From contig JAKCDC010000003.1 of the NCBI GenBank assembly GCA_021838635.1, positions 82,956-146,955 of the forward strand: a stretch of 64,000 nt of DNA, read 5' to 3'. Source of the DNA: Pseudomonadota bacterium (lineage in GTDB: Bacteria > Pseudomonadota > Gammaproteobacteria > Steroidobacterales > Steroidobacteraceae). The number at the start of each line of letters is the position of its first letter. Position 1 is the stretch's first letter. A program made the translations under genes and the position numbers. This document shows, one piece after another, positions 1-8,212 of this stretch. A model generated the notes under the pieces. It made no database searches, was not told where the DNA came from, and saw nothing but the letters and a program-made list of their open reading frames with translations.

Positions 1-622
1 TCTCGCTGACCCGTGGATGCTGGCCCGCGGGACGGTAAACGACGAGCCAGGTGATCAGCCACAGTGCGCTCAGCACCCCGGTGAGCAGAAATCCCGAACG
101 CAGGCCCCAGAGCGACACCGCGACCGGCACTGCCAGAGGAGCAATCAATGCACCGACGTTCGTGCCGGCGTTAAACAACCCCGTGGCCAGTGCGCGCTCG
201 CGGCGCGGGAACCACTCCGAGACAGTCTTCACAGCCGCTGGAAAGTTGCCCGCCTCGCCGAGGCCGAGCAGGAAGCGCACCGCAGCGAACTCCAGCACCG
301 TGCGCGCCAGCGCATGACTCATGGCCGCGCAGCTCCACAGCGCGATGGCGAGCGCGTAGCCCAGCCGCGTACCGAGCTTGTCGATCAGCGCCCCTGCAAA
401 CACCAGGCCGATCGCGTAGGCGATCTGAAACGCCGCGACAATGTCGCCGTAGTCGACCTGCGTCCAGCCGAGCGCATGGCCGAGCGCCGGGGCGAGCACG
501 CCAAGCACCTGGCGGTCGATATAATTGAGAGTGGTCGCCCAGAACAACAGCGCGCAGATGCGCCAGCGGTAAGCGCCAATGCGACCGGTGGAGTCCCGCA
601 CAGACTGAGGCTCGGCGGCCAT
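1..622 (-). CDS. MFS transporter, hexuronate (ExuT)-like, N-terminal part
   Basis: The gene starts at ATG 622 and runs off the left edge, leaving about 207 residues. The translation begins MAAEPQSVRDSTGRIGAYRW and continues with the segment LLFWATTLNYIDRQVLGVLAP, typical of the anion:cation symporter branch of the major facilitator superfamily (ExuT/GudP-like). At least five hydrophobic helices are visible, as is the loop 2-3 motif (GALIDKLGTRLGYA). It should be an inner-membrane importer, most plausibly for a uronate or sugar acid released from glucuronoxylan. It is divergent from the GH3 gene, and both intergenic palindromes (656 and 753) fit control by the xyl repressor. Substrate is inference, family is firm. 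Confidence 0.85.
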   Translation of the reverse strand, partial: MAAEPQSVRDSTGRIGAYRWRICALLFWATTLNYIDRQVLGVLAPALGHALGWTQVDYGDIVAAFQIAYAIGLVFAGALIDKLGTRLGYALAIALWSCAAMSHALARTVLEFAAVRFLLGLGEAGNFPAAVKTVSEWFPRRERALATGLFNAGTNVGALIAPLAVPVAVSLWGLRSGFLLTGVLSALWLITWLVVYRPAGQHPRVSE

Positions 623-655
623 GCTCGGGCGTGTTCCGCATCAAAGGGGAGCAGA

Positions 656-669
656 TGGTACCGCTCCCA
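656..669. promoter_or_regulatory. xyl-type LacI-family operator (TGGTACCGCTCCCA)
   Basis: This imperfect palindrome matches the family TGGTAGCGMTACCA seen at seven other places in the window. On the minus strand it lies just downstream of a possible promoter (TTTCCG, 17 bp, GAAAAT) and 34 bp before the MFS start, the position of a repressor roadblock. It is one of the weaker copies of the set. Confidence 0.55.
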
Positions 670-728
670 TTTTCGACTCGCAACTTCACCCCGGAAACCA
701 TTCCATGGTCTCCAGTGCGCAATTTTTG

Positions 729-766
729 TTTACGAACCGGAGCGGTCAGTTATGATAGCGATACCA
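729..766 (+). promoter_or_regulatory. Promoter of the GH3 gene with overlapping xyl operator
   Basis: The -35 box is TTTACG (729-734), followed by a 16-bp spacer and -10 TATGAT (751-756). The operator TGATAGCGATACCA (753-766) begins inside the -10 box, so a bound repressor would occlude RNA polymerase. The promoter before the gene at 36337 has the same layout: TTTACG, 16 bp, TATCAT, then an operator. Confidence 0.7.
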
Positions 767-792
767 GTCTTGGGTTTCGGGGGGATCATCCA

Positions 793-3150
793 GTGAAGGG
801 TCACATTACTCGCACGCGCGTGCTCGGCGCTCTGACCGCAGCGGCGCTGCTCGCCTCGCTCCCCGCGCCCGGCGCGCACGCCGCCGGCACGCCGCTTTAT
901 AAAGATCCGCACGCGCCGGTCGCCGCCCGGGTCAAGGATCTGCTGCGCCGCATGACCCTACCGGAGAAGATCGCGCAGATCTCCTCGATTTGGGACCACA
1001 AGCCGCTGATCGAGAACGCCGCCGGGAACTTCGATCCGGCCAAGGCGGCCCGCAACTATCCTTACGGCATCGGTCAACTCGCCCGACCGGGCGACTACGC
1101 GCCCGATCAGTTCCGACTGCGCACCCTCGCGCAGACGATCCAGTTCGTGAATGCCGTGCAACGCTACGACATCAAACATACGCGCCTCGGCATCCCGACG
1201 CTGTTTCATTCAGAGGGTCTGCATGGGTATGTGGCGCGGGGCGCGACCAGCTTCCCGCAGGCAATCGGGCTGGCGAGCACCTGGGACCCGGCCCTGATCA
1301 CCCGGGTGTTCGCAGTGGTGGCCCGCGAGGCAAGTGCCCGCGGCGTCGATATGCTGCTGACCCCTGTGATCAATCTCGGCCGTGATCCGCGCTGGGGACG
1401 CATCGAGGAGACCTTTGGCGAGGATCCGTACCTGGTGGGTCAGATGGGTGTCGCTGAGGTGCGCGGCCTGCAAGGTCCGTCGCTGCCCCTGACCCCGGGA
1501 CATGTCCTGGCGGTGCTGAAGCACATGGCCGGTTACGGCGTGCCGCAGGCCGGCACCAACGTCGGCCCGGTCGAGCTGACGCACCGCACGCTGCGGCAGA
1601 TGTACCTGCCGGCGTTCCACGAGGCGATTGATCAGGCCCACGCCCAGGTGGTGATGGCCGCCTACAACGAAATTGGCGGCATCCCCTGCACCGCCAATCC
1701 CTGGTTGTTCCAGACCGTGCTGCGCAAGGACTGGGGCTTCAAAGGTGTGGTGGTCAGCGACTATCTGGGCATCGAGCAGCTCATGACGCTGCATCACGTC
1801 GTGCCTAATCTGACCGATGCCGCCGCTCGCGCCATGAATGCCGGCGTCGATGTCGACTTCCCCGACGGACAAGCGTTCGCACACCTGCCGCAGGCGCTGG
1901 CGGCCGGCAAAGTGACGATGCACCAGATCAACGCGGCCGTCGCCGGGGTGCTGCGCCTGAAGTTCCTCTCCGGGGTATTCGACCATCCGTATGCCAGCGT
2001 CCGTGCGGCGCGCAAGATCACCGACGACGCACAGGCACGCGCGCTGGCGCTGAAGTCGGCGCAGGAAGCGATCGTGCTGCTGAAGAACGACGGCACGCTG
2101 CCGCTGCAGATCAATCGGCTGAAGACTCTGGCCGTCATCGGCCCGAATGCCGCGCCGGTGCGCCTCGGCGGCTATTCGGGGATCCCGAGCCACCCGGTGA
2201 GCATCCTTGCGGGCATCCGCCGCTACGTCGGCCGCCGGGTACATGTGTTGTATGCCCGCGGTGTGAAACTGCTTGCCTACGGCAATAAGGACACCAACCG
2301 CGAAGTGCTCGAACCGAATTCGGCAAACCTGCCGCGCATCCGCCACGCCGTGGCGGTCGCACGTCGCGCCGATGCGGTCGTGCTGGTGCTCGGCACCAGC
2401 GGCGCGATGTGCCGTGAGGGCTGGGCCACTTATCACCTGGGGGATCGCGACACACTGCGCCTGCGTGCCGACCAGAACCGGCTTGCGAGCGCCATCTTCG
2501 CCCTCGGCAAACCCGTGGTGGTGGTCCTGATCAACGGCTGCCCGGTGACGGTCAACCGCATCCTGCCGCGCGCCAACGCGCTGCTCGAGGGCTGGTACCT
2601 CGGCCAGGCCGGCGGCACCGCGATGGCCGATGTGCTGTTCGGCAAGACCGACCCGGGTGGCAAGCTGCCGGTGACCATCCCGCGTTCGGTCGGCATGGTG
2701 CCGTACAACTACGATGAGAAGCCGAGCGCGCATCGCGGCTACCTCTTTGCCCGCAATTCGCCGCTGTTCCCGTTCGGCTATGGACTGTCGTACACAACGT
2801 TCCACGTTGGACGCCCGCAGCTGTCGGCACCGACCCTGGCCGCGCACGGCGCCGTCACCGTCACCGTGAATGTGCGCAACACGGGCAAGGTCGCCGGCAG
2901 CGAGGTCGTGCAGCTGTACGTGCACGAACTGGTGACCTCGGTGACCGAGCCGGTGAAGGAGCTCAAGGGCTTCAAGCGGGTATGGCTCGCGCCGGGCGCG
3001 AGCACACAGGTACGCTTCACGCTGCGCCCGCGGGTCTTTGCGATCTGGAACGAATACATGCGCAAGGTCGTCGAACCCGGCACGGTGCGCGTGATGGTCG
3101 GCACCGACTCGGTGCACCTGAAGTCCGCGATGCTACGCCTGGCGAGCTGA
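793..3150 (+). CDS. Glycoside hydrolase family 3, beta-xylosidase/beta-glucosidase, secreted
   Basis: GTG 793 is chosen because the frame upstream would read through the promoter and operator, a GGGGG ribosome site lies 8 bp before it, and it gives a signal peptide (VKGHITRTRVLGALTAAALL, then cleavage after AHA). The 785-residue product has the GH3 N-terminal barrel (MTLPEKIAQ; LGRDPRWGRIEETFGEDPYL), the nucleophile Asp323 in VVSDYLG, the C-terminal alpha/beta domain and a fibronectin III-like domain (VTVNVRNTGKVAGSEVVQLY). The GRDPRWGR/GEDPYL motif and the neighbours (xylA, xylB, esterases) favour beta-xylosidase, but beta-glucosidase activity cannot be excluded. It likely trims xylo-oligomers in the periplasm. 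Confidence 0.92.
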   Translation: MKGHITRTRVLGALTAAALLASLPAPGAHAAGTPLYKDPHAPVAARVKDLLRRMTLPEKIAQISSIWDHKPLIENAAGNFDPAKAARNYPYGIGQLARPGDYAPDQFRLRTLAQTIQFVNAVQRYDIKHTRLGIPTLFHSEGLHGYVARGATSFPQAIGLASTWDPALITRVFAVVAREASARGVDMLLTPVINLGRDPRWGRIEETFGEDPYLVGQMGVAEVRGLQGPSLPLTPGHVLAVLKHMAGYGVPQAGTNVGPVELTHRTLRQMYLPAFHEAIDQAHAQVVMAAYNEIGGIPCTANPWLFQTVLRKDWGFKGVVVSDYLGIEQLMTLHHVVPNLTDAAARAMNAGVDVDFPDGQAFAHLPQALAAGKVTMHQINAAVAGVLRLKFLSGVFDHPYASVRAARKITDDAQARALALKSAQEAIVLLKNDGTLPLQINRLKTLAVIGPNAAPVRLGGYSGIPSHPVSILAGIRRYVGRRVHVLYARGVKLLAYGNKDTNREVLEPNSANLPRIRHAVAVARRADAVVLVLGTSGAMCREGWATYHLGDRDTLRLRADQNRLASAIFALGKPVVVVLINGCPVTVNRILPRANALLEGWYLGQAGGTAMADVLFGKTDPGGKLPVTIPRSVGMVPYNYDEKPSAHRGYLFARNSPLFPFGYGLSYTTFHVGRPQLSAPTLAAHGAVTVTVNVRNTGKVAGSEVVQLYVHELVTSVTEPVKELKGFKRVWLAPGASTQVRFTLRPRVFAIWNEYMRKVVEPGTVRVMVGTDSVHLKSAMLRLAS

Positions 3151-3165
3151 TCGGTCGGTTTGTCT

Positions 3166-3220
3166 CGTCGGTGATCCCCTCGGGCTTTCCTCTCCCCGGC
3201 CCGACAGGGGATCACCGACG
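3166..3220 (+). terminator. Hairpin after the GH3 gene
   Basis: A perfect 15-bp inverted repeat (arms 3166-3180 and 3206-3220) begins 15 bases after the GH3 stop codon. It continues inward, after a 2-base bulge, with a 5-bp stem (3181-3185 with 3199-3203). There is no U-tract, so it may act as a factor-assisted terminator or an mRNA 3' stabiliser. Confidence 0.6.
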
Positions 3221-3666
3221 GGTGTTTACTCCCCGAGGTCTGATTCCGGCTGCCGAGGGCTGATCAATGCGCCCTTGGCCCCGAGTCCTCCCCCGTCAGT
3301 GAGCGCAGCGCTGAGGCTGCGACCGAAGCGCCCCGCGGCAGCGGCGCGCGCGGGGCGTCGCGCGAGGTGTACAACCGGACGCGGTCGCGGCGCACGAGTG
3401 CGTTGCAGGCGGATCAGATCCGAATTCATCGGCCGACGCTATCGCGGGCACTGAGGGGCCTGCGCCAGAGGCCGCAGACGCACCGGCGGTCTGATCTGGC
3501 CCCCGGAACTGTTCAATCAGTTGCCGCGGAACCCACAGTGGGCGGCGCTATGCGGCTTCGCCCATCGAGCCTGCGACCTGCGCTTTTTTTGGGCGCCGGG
3601 GTGCGCACAAGCGAGCGCGATTCATGCTCGCTCGGTGCCGCGCTCAATGCCCGGCGCGCTGCGTGG
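3221..3666. other. Intergenic stretch between convergent GH3 and xylB genes
   Basis: No convincing gene is present in these 446 bases. Short open frames here have arginine/proline-rich composition and no start context. A weak hairpin (AGCGAGC 3610-3616 with GCTCGCT 3626-3632) lies downstream of the xylB stop and could help end xylB transcription. Confidence 0.5.
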
Positions 3667-5124
3667 TTAGGCAAATTCCGCGAATGCGCCCTTGAGGTCG
3701 CGGTAGAGCCGCTGGAAGGTGCGGCGGCGGCTCGCCAACAGGGCCACCAACCCGGCGTCCGGCTGCACGATCCGCGCCACCGGCGGTGCGGCGCAGACCT
3801 CGGCCTCATCGCCATCGCCGAGCGCGAGACGGGCGAGACGGGCTGCCCCCAGCGCGGCTCCGACTTCGCCGCCCTCTCGATAGGTCAGCGGCCGACGCAA
3901 CGCCGCGGCGATCAGCCGGCCCCAGTACGGCACGCGCGCCCCGCCGCCGGTCACGCTGATCTCCCCGACCTGATCGCTGTTCTCGGTCAGCACGTCAAGT
4001 CCGTCCGCGAACGCGAAGGCCACCCCCTCGAGCACCGCCGCGGTGAGCGCCGCCGGCGTGGTGTCCGGCCGCAGTCCGAAGAACACCCCGCGCGCATGCG
4101 GATCGTTATGTGGAGTGCGCTCGCCCGTGAGATACGGCAGGAACAGCGGTGAGTGGCGGGTCAGCCCCTGGGCTTCGGCGGCCGCCGCGAGAGCACCGAG
4201 ATCCGCCGCGCCGAGCGCCTGCGCGACCCAGTCGAGCGTATGAGCCGCGCTCAGCATCACCGACATCTGATGCCAGCGGTCAGGCAGACAGTGACAGAAC
4301 GCGTGGGCGGCACGCTCGGGGTTGGGACGGAACCGGTCGGTCACGACGAACAGCACCCCGGAGGTGCCGAGTGAGAGAAACGCCTGGCCGGGGCGCACCA
4401 CGCCAAGTCCCACCGCGCTCGCGGCATTGTCGCCGCCACCGCCGGCGACGACCACCCGCGGCAGTCCGAGCTGCTCGGCAGCCGCCGCGGTGAGCGTGGC
4501 GGACGGACTCGATCCCTCCACCAGGCGCGGCATGTGCGTGCGCGTCAAATCGCTCGCGGCCAGCATCGCATCCGACCACTCGCGCCGCGCCACATCCAGC
4601 CAACCGGTGCCTGCGGCATCGGACATGTCGCTGATGCGCTCGCCGGTCAGACACAGCCGCACATAATCCTTCGGCAGCAGCACGTGCGCGGTGCGGCGGA
4701 AGACCTCCGGCTCGTGCCGCGCCACCCAGAGCAGCTTCGGGGCGGTGAAGCCCGGCATCATGATGTTACCGGTGAGGGTGCGGGCCGCCGGTTCGCGCCG
4801 CTCCAGCTCGAGGCACTCCTCGGCTGAACGTCCGTCGTTCCAGAGAATCGCCGGGCGTAGCGGCTGATCGTGGGCGTCCAGAAGCGTCGCACCGTGCATC
4901 TGCCCCGAGAGGCCCACGGCCCGCACCGCCGCGCGCTGCGCGGCGGGCAACGCTTGCACCGCCTGCACGCTCGCCTGCCACCAGGTGCGCGGATCCTGTT
5001 CGGAGAATCCCGGCGCTGGACGGTTCACCTGAAGAGGGGCAGAGGCCTGCGCGGCGATGACGCCCTGGGCATCGAGCAGCACGGCTTTGACGCTGGAGGT
5101 GCCGATATCTATTCCGAGGTACAG
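3667..5124 (-). CDS. xylB: Xylulokinase, probable CTG start
   Basis: FGGY-family kinase phosphorylating D-xylulose to xylulose-5-phosphate. Visible are the N-terminal phosphate loop (LGIDIGTSSVKAVLL), GLSGQMHGATLLD, ILWNDGRSAEE, SDAAGTGWLD with the likely catalytic Asp, and the C-terminal GEVGAALGAARLA region. The frame stays open to 5307, but the promoter and operator (5154-5183) lie inside that extension, so the real start must be downstream. Only a CTG at 5124 fits: it is preceded 6 bp upstream by GGGAGC and gives 485 residues starting (M)YLGIDIGTSS, matching the length and start of E. coli XylB (484 residues, MYIGIDLGTSG). A conventional call would choose ATG near 5218 or GTG near 5168. 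Function is sure, the start is inference. Confidence 0.9.
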   Translation of the reverse strand: MYLGIDIGTSSVKAVLLDAQGVIAAQASAPLQVNRPAPGFSEQDPRTWWQASVQAVQALPAAQRAAVRAVGLSGQMHGATLLDAHDQPLRPAILWNDGRSAEECLELERREPAARTLTGNIMMPGFTAPKLLWVARHEPEVFRRTAHVLLPKDYVRLCLTGERISDMSDAAGTGWLDVARREWSDAMLAASDLTRTHMPRLVEGSSPSATLTAAAAEQLGLPRVVVAGGGGDNAASAVGLGVVRPGQAFLSLGTSGVLFVVTDRFRPNPERAAHAFCHCLPDRWHQMSVMLSAAHTLDWVAQALGAADLGALAAAAEAQGLTRHSPLFLPYLTGERTPHNDPHARGVFFGLRPDTTPAALTAAVLEGVAFAFADGLDVLTENSDQVGEISVTGGGARVPYWGRLIAAALRRPLTYREGGEVGAALGAARLARLALGDGDEAEVCAAPPVARIVQPDAGLVALLASRRRTFQRLYRDLKGAFAEFA

Positions 5125-5153
5125 AGCGCTGCTCCCGCCGTGAGTGTCTTGCG

Positions 5154-5183
5154 ATGGTAGCGATACCACTTCTACCGTGTCAA
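5154..5183 (-). promoter_or_regulatory. xylB promoter with embedded xyl operator
   Basis: On the minus strand TTGACA (5183-5178), an 18-bp spacer and TACCAT (5159-5154) form a promoter. The operator, TGGTAGCGATACCA on the plus strand (5155-5168), covers the -10 and part of the spacer. The arrangement matches the xylA promoter (TTGACG, 18 bp, TACCAT). Confidence 0.7.
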
Positions 5184-5227
5184 TTTCACGGTCAATCGAA
5201 ATCCCGATGAACGACATGGTTCTACGG

Positions 5228-5256
5228 TTGTCGCATGGACGTGATATCGCTACCAT
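5228..5256 (+). promoter_or_regulatory. Esterase operon promoter with xyl operator
   Basis: TTGTCG (5228-5233), 17 bp, TACCAT (5251-5256) reads toward the esterase operon. The operator TGATATCGCTACCA occupies 5242-5255 and overlaps the -10. With the site at 5155 it makes a two-operator divergent region, 87 bp centre to centre, where a LacI-type tetramer could loop. Confidence 0.65.
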
Positions 5257-5324
5257 GCCAGTCCGCTTCGCAGCCGCCGCCGCCCGGAGCGAGTGATGGC
5301 GCGCCAAAGAACGAGGGGATTGCC

Positions 5325-6653
5325 ATGCCGACGATGATCAAACGCCTTCTGCCGCAGCTGCTCGCGCTCTCGGCCTGTGCCACGCTGGCCGCCTGCGGGA
5401 CCGGGGGCGCACACGGTCCACAGACGGCCGCGCCCGTCCCCGCACATGCGCAAGCGCGAGCCGCGGCGCACTGGCTCGGGACCTGGGCGGCTTCGCAGCA
5501 GATTCCCGAGCCCGGCAACACACTGCCGAGCGCTGCACTCACGCGCGCGACGTTGCGTCAGATCGTGCACCTGAGCGTCGGCGGACCCGAAGTGCGCGTA
5601 CGGTTCTCGAATGTTTTCGGCACCACGCCCCTGCACATCCTTGCCGCGCACATCGCGGTGCCGGTTTCGCGCACCACCGGGGCGATCGACCCGGCCACGG
5701 ACACCCGCCTCACGTTCGGCGGCCGTCCCGGTATCCGCATCCCCCCCGGAGCCGCCTACTACTCCGATCCGGTCGCCTTCCACGCCAAGGCGCTCTCGGA
5801 TCTGGCGGTAACGATCTATCTGCGCAAGCCGCCGCTGCGCCAGACCAGCCATCCCGGCTCTCGCGAGACATCCTTCCTGCTGCACGGGGAGCACGTGGCC
5901 GCGGCGAGCCTGCCCGGGGCGATGCGTTTCAATCACTGGTTCTTCCTCTCCGGCGTCGACGTCAAGGTGCACGGGCCGGCCGCGGCAATCGTCACGCTCG
6001 GGGACTCGATCACGGATGGTCATGCCACACCGAACAACAGCGACACCCGCTGGCCGGATGATCTGGCCCGCCGGCTGCAGGCCTCAGCGGCCACGCGTCA
6101 GCTGAGCGTGCTCAACGTCGGCACCGGCGGCAACCGCCTACTGCGCTACGGGCTCGGTCCCGATGCACTCGCCCGCTTCGATCGCGATGTGCTCGGCCAG
6201 ACAGGGGTGCGTTACCTGATCGTGCTCGAGGGCGTCAATGATCTGGGTGTCGCCACCTTCCACGGGCCGATTTCCGCCGCGCAGAACGCTGCGCTGGTGC
6301 GCAACATCATCGGCGCGTACCGGCAGATCATCCTGCGCGCCCATGCGCACGGCATCAAAGTCATCGGTGGCACGATCACACCGTTTGGCGGCTCGACCTA
6401 CTACCACCCCTCTGCCGCGACGGAACGTGACCGCCGCGAGATCAATGCCTGGATCCGCGCGCCCGGACACTTCGACGCAGTGGTCGATTTCGCCAAGGTG
6501 GTGCGCGATCGCCAGCATCCGCAACGGCTGAGCCCTGCGTTCGACTCCGGTGACCACCTGCATCCGAACCCCGCTGGCTATCGGGCCATGGCGGCAGCCA
6601 TCCCCTTGTCACTGTTCTCACCCGCGAGACACCCCGACGGCGCGCATCGATGA
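5325..6653 (+). CDS. SGNH/GDSL esterase lipoprotein, XynE-like
   Basis: ATG 5325 is chosen because it follows a GAGGGG ribosome site and opens a lipoprotein signal (MPTMIKRLLPQ, then a lipobox ending LAAC). The frame upstream would run through the operator. The 442-residue product has an N-terminal beta domain (GTWAASQQIPEPGN) followed by an SGNH hydrolase: block I TLGDSITDG with Ser228, block II GTGGNR, block III GVNDLG and block V with Asp410 and His413 (SGDHLHPNPAGY). The combination resembles XynE-type acetylxylan esterases. It overlaps the next gene by 4 bp (ATGA), which makes it first of a three-esterase operon. Substrate is inferred from context. Confidence 0.88.
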   Translation: MPTMIKRLLPQLLALSACATLAACGTGGAHGPQTAAPVPAHAQARAAAHWLGTWAASQQIPEPGNTLPSAALTRATLRQIVHLSVGGPEVRVRFSNVFGTTPLHILAAHIAVPVSRTTGAIDPATDTRLTFGGRPGIRIPPGAAYYSDPVAFHAKALSDLAVTIYLRKPPLRQTSHPGSRETSFLLHGEHVAAASLPGAMRFNHWFFLSGVDVKVHGPAAAIVTLGDSITDGHATPNNSDTRWPDDLARRLQASAATRQLSVLNVGTGGNRLLRYGLGPDALARFDRDVLGQTGVRYLIVLEGVNDLGVATFHGPISAAQNAALVRNIIGAYRQIILRAHAHGIKVIGGTITPFGGSTYYHPSAATERDRREINAWIRAPGHFDAVVDFAKVVRDRQHPQRLSPAFDSGDHLHPNPAGYRAMAAAIPLSLFSPARHPDGAHR

Positions 6654-8212
6654 GTCGGCGCGCCGGCGGGGCGTGCGCTCTTGCTCTCGCCCTCGCCTGC
6701 GGCCCCACACCGGCACAGGCCGCCCCCCTACGGCACTGGCGTGCGCCGGTCACGTTCACGACCGCCGAGGACCATCGCAATTTGATGGAGCAGCTCGGCA
6801 TCGAGACGCTGCGTCCGGGCGCGAGCGGCAACGAGAACTCGCCCCATCATGCGAACTACGATGAGGCGCTTGCCGACCCCTACGGCGCGCTGCCCAATGC
6901 GCTGCGGCTCACGGACGGCCGCCCCGTCACCACTGCGCGGACCTGGTGGCAGGTGCGCCGGCCGCAGCTCATCGCAGCGTTCGAACGCGATGTGTACGGC
7001 AGGATCCCGCGCAGCGTTCCGAAGGTGACCTGGACCGTGGCCGCCCGCGGGCACGCCCGCCTCGGCGGATATCCGGTCACCTACCGCCGTCTGATCGGCA
7101 CCGCGGACAACAGTGCCTATCGGCCCATCGCGGTGCACATCCCCGTGACGCTGGTGCTGCCCGCGCACGCGCATCATCCGGTACCAGTGCTCATCATGTT
7201 CACCTACGGCGCCGCGCCCCTGCCGCGCCGCGGACCGGACCACAAGCAGCTCGCGGCGCTCAATGCGGCCCTGCGTGCAGCTCTCGCGCGCCACGACGCC
7301 TCAGCGCGCGCGGTGCTGCGGCAGGACCCGCACGCCGCGCTGATCACCCGCTCGATGTTTTCCCCGCGAGCGCGTAACGTGGATGGTGGCGCACCCTCGA
7401 TCGTGCAGCTGATCGCCGCCGGCTGGGGCTTTGCGTCGCTCGATCCGACGGCGGTCCAGGCCGACGACGGCGCCGGTCTGACGCGCGGCATCATCGGCCT
7501 GACCAACCACGGCCTTCCGCGCTCACCGGGTCAGTGGGGCGCGCTGCGCGCCTGGGCCTGGGCAGCGAGCCAGGTGCTCGATGAGCTGCGCACCGACCCG
7601 GCGGTCGATGGGGCACAGGTGGGCATCGAAGGCGTTTCGCGCTTTGGCAAGGCGGCGCTGGTCGCGATGGCGTTCGATCCTCGCTTCGCCATGGGTCTGA
7701 TCGGCTCCTCGGGCAAGGGCGGCGCCACGCCACTGCGGCGCAATTTCGGGGAGACCGTCGGCAACCTCGCCGGCGCCGGTGAGTACCACTGGATGGCGGG
7801 AAACTTCCTGCGTTACGACGCCGCGCGGGCCGCGTTCGGCCCGCGCACGCCCGCCGATCTGCCGATCGATGCCAACGAATTGATCGCACTGTGCGCGCCG
7901 CGGCTCGTATTCATCAGCTACGGTCTCCCGGCGATGGGCGATGCCCGCTGGCTCGATCAGCGGGGCAGCTTCATCGCGGCGGTCGCCGCGAGCGCCGTCT
8001 ATCGGCTGCTTGGCGTGCCGGGGCTGCCGGTGCGCGGCACGGCGCTCAACGCACCCATGCCACCGGTCAACCACGGCCTGCTCACCGGGCGGCTCGCCTG
8101 GCGGCAGGATGACGGTGGCCATACGGATGCGCCCAACATGAAGTACTTCATCGCCTGGGTCGATCATTTCATCCACTACCACACTGCGCCGCGCAGGGGA
8201 CTCACCCGATGA
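6650..8212 (+). CDS. CE15-like glucuronoyl esterase, secreted
   Basis: This alpha/beta hydrolase of 520 residues has a signal peptide (MSRRAGGACALALALACGPT). The nucleophile motif GVSRFGK (Ser330) corresponds to the G-C-S-R-x-G-K signature of carbohydrate esterase 15, and downstream GEYHWMAGNFLRY resembles the conserved CE15 substrate-side segment. A His near the C-terminus (DGGHTDAPNM) can complete the triad. CE15 enzymes cut ester bonds between lignin alcohols and 4-O-methylglucuronic acid on xylan. Tight overlap with both flanking esterases (4 bp each) indicates translational coupling. The Cys normally preceding the catalytic Ser is Val here. Confidence 0.85.
   Translation: MSRRAGGACALALALACGPTPAQAAPLRHWRAPVTFTTAEDHRNLMEQLGIETLRPGASGNENSPHHANYDEALADPYGALPNALRLTDGRPVTTARTWWQVRRPQLIAAFERDVYGRIPRSVPKVTWTVAARGHARLGGYPVTYRRLIGTADNSAYRPIAVHIPVTLVLPAHAHHPVPVLIMFTYGAAPLPRRGPDHKQLAALNAALRAALARHDASARAVLRQDPHAALITRSMFSPRARNVDGGAPSIVQLIAAGWGFASLDPTAVQADDGAGLTRGIIGLTNHGLPRSPGQWGALRAWAWAASQVLDELRTDPAVDGAQVGIEGVSRFGKAALVAMAFDPRFAMGLIGSSGKGGATPLRRNFGETVGNLAGAGEYHWMAGNFLRYDAARAAFGPRTPADLPIDANELIALCAPRLVFISYGLPAMGDARWLDQRGSFIAAVAASAVYRLLGVPGLPVRGTALNAPMPPVNHGLLTGRLAWRQDDGGHTDAPNMKYFIAWVDHFIHYHTAPRRGLTR

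Noticed and set aside
1210-3117. A 635-codon open frame antisense to the GH3 gene
   Set aside because: No recognisable domain, His/Arg/Ala-rich, no ribosome site. The GH3 frame is certain.
3367-4152. A 261-codon plus-strand frame overlapping xylB
   Set aside because: Mostly antisense to xylB, with low-complexity Arg/Pro composition.
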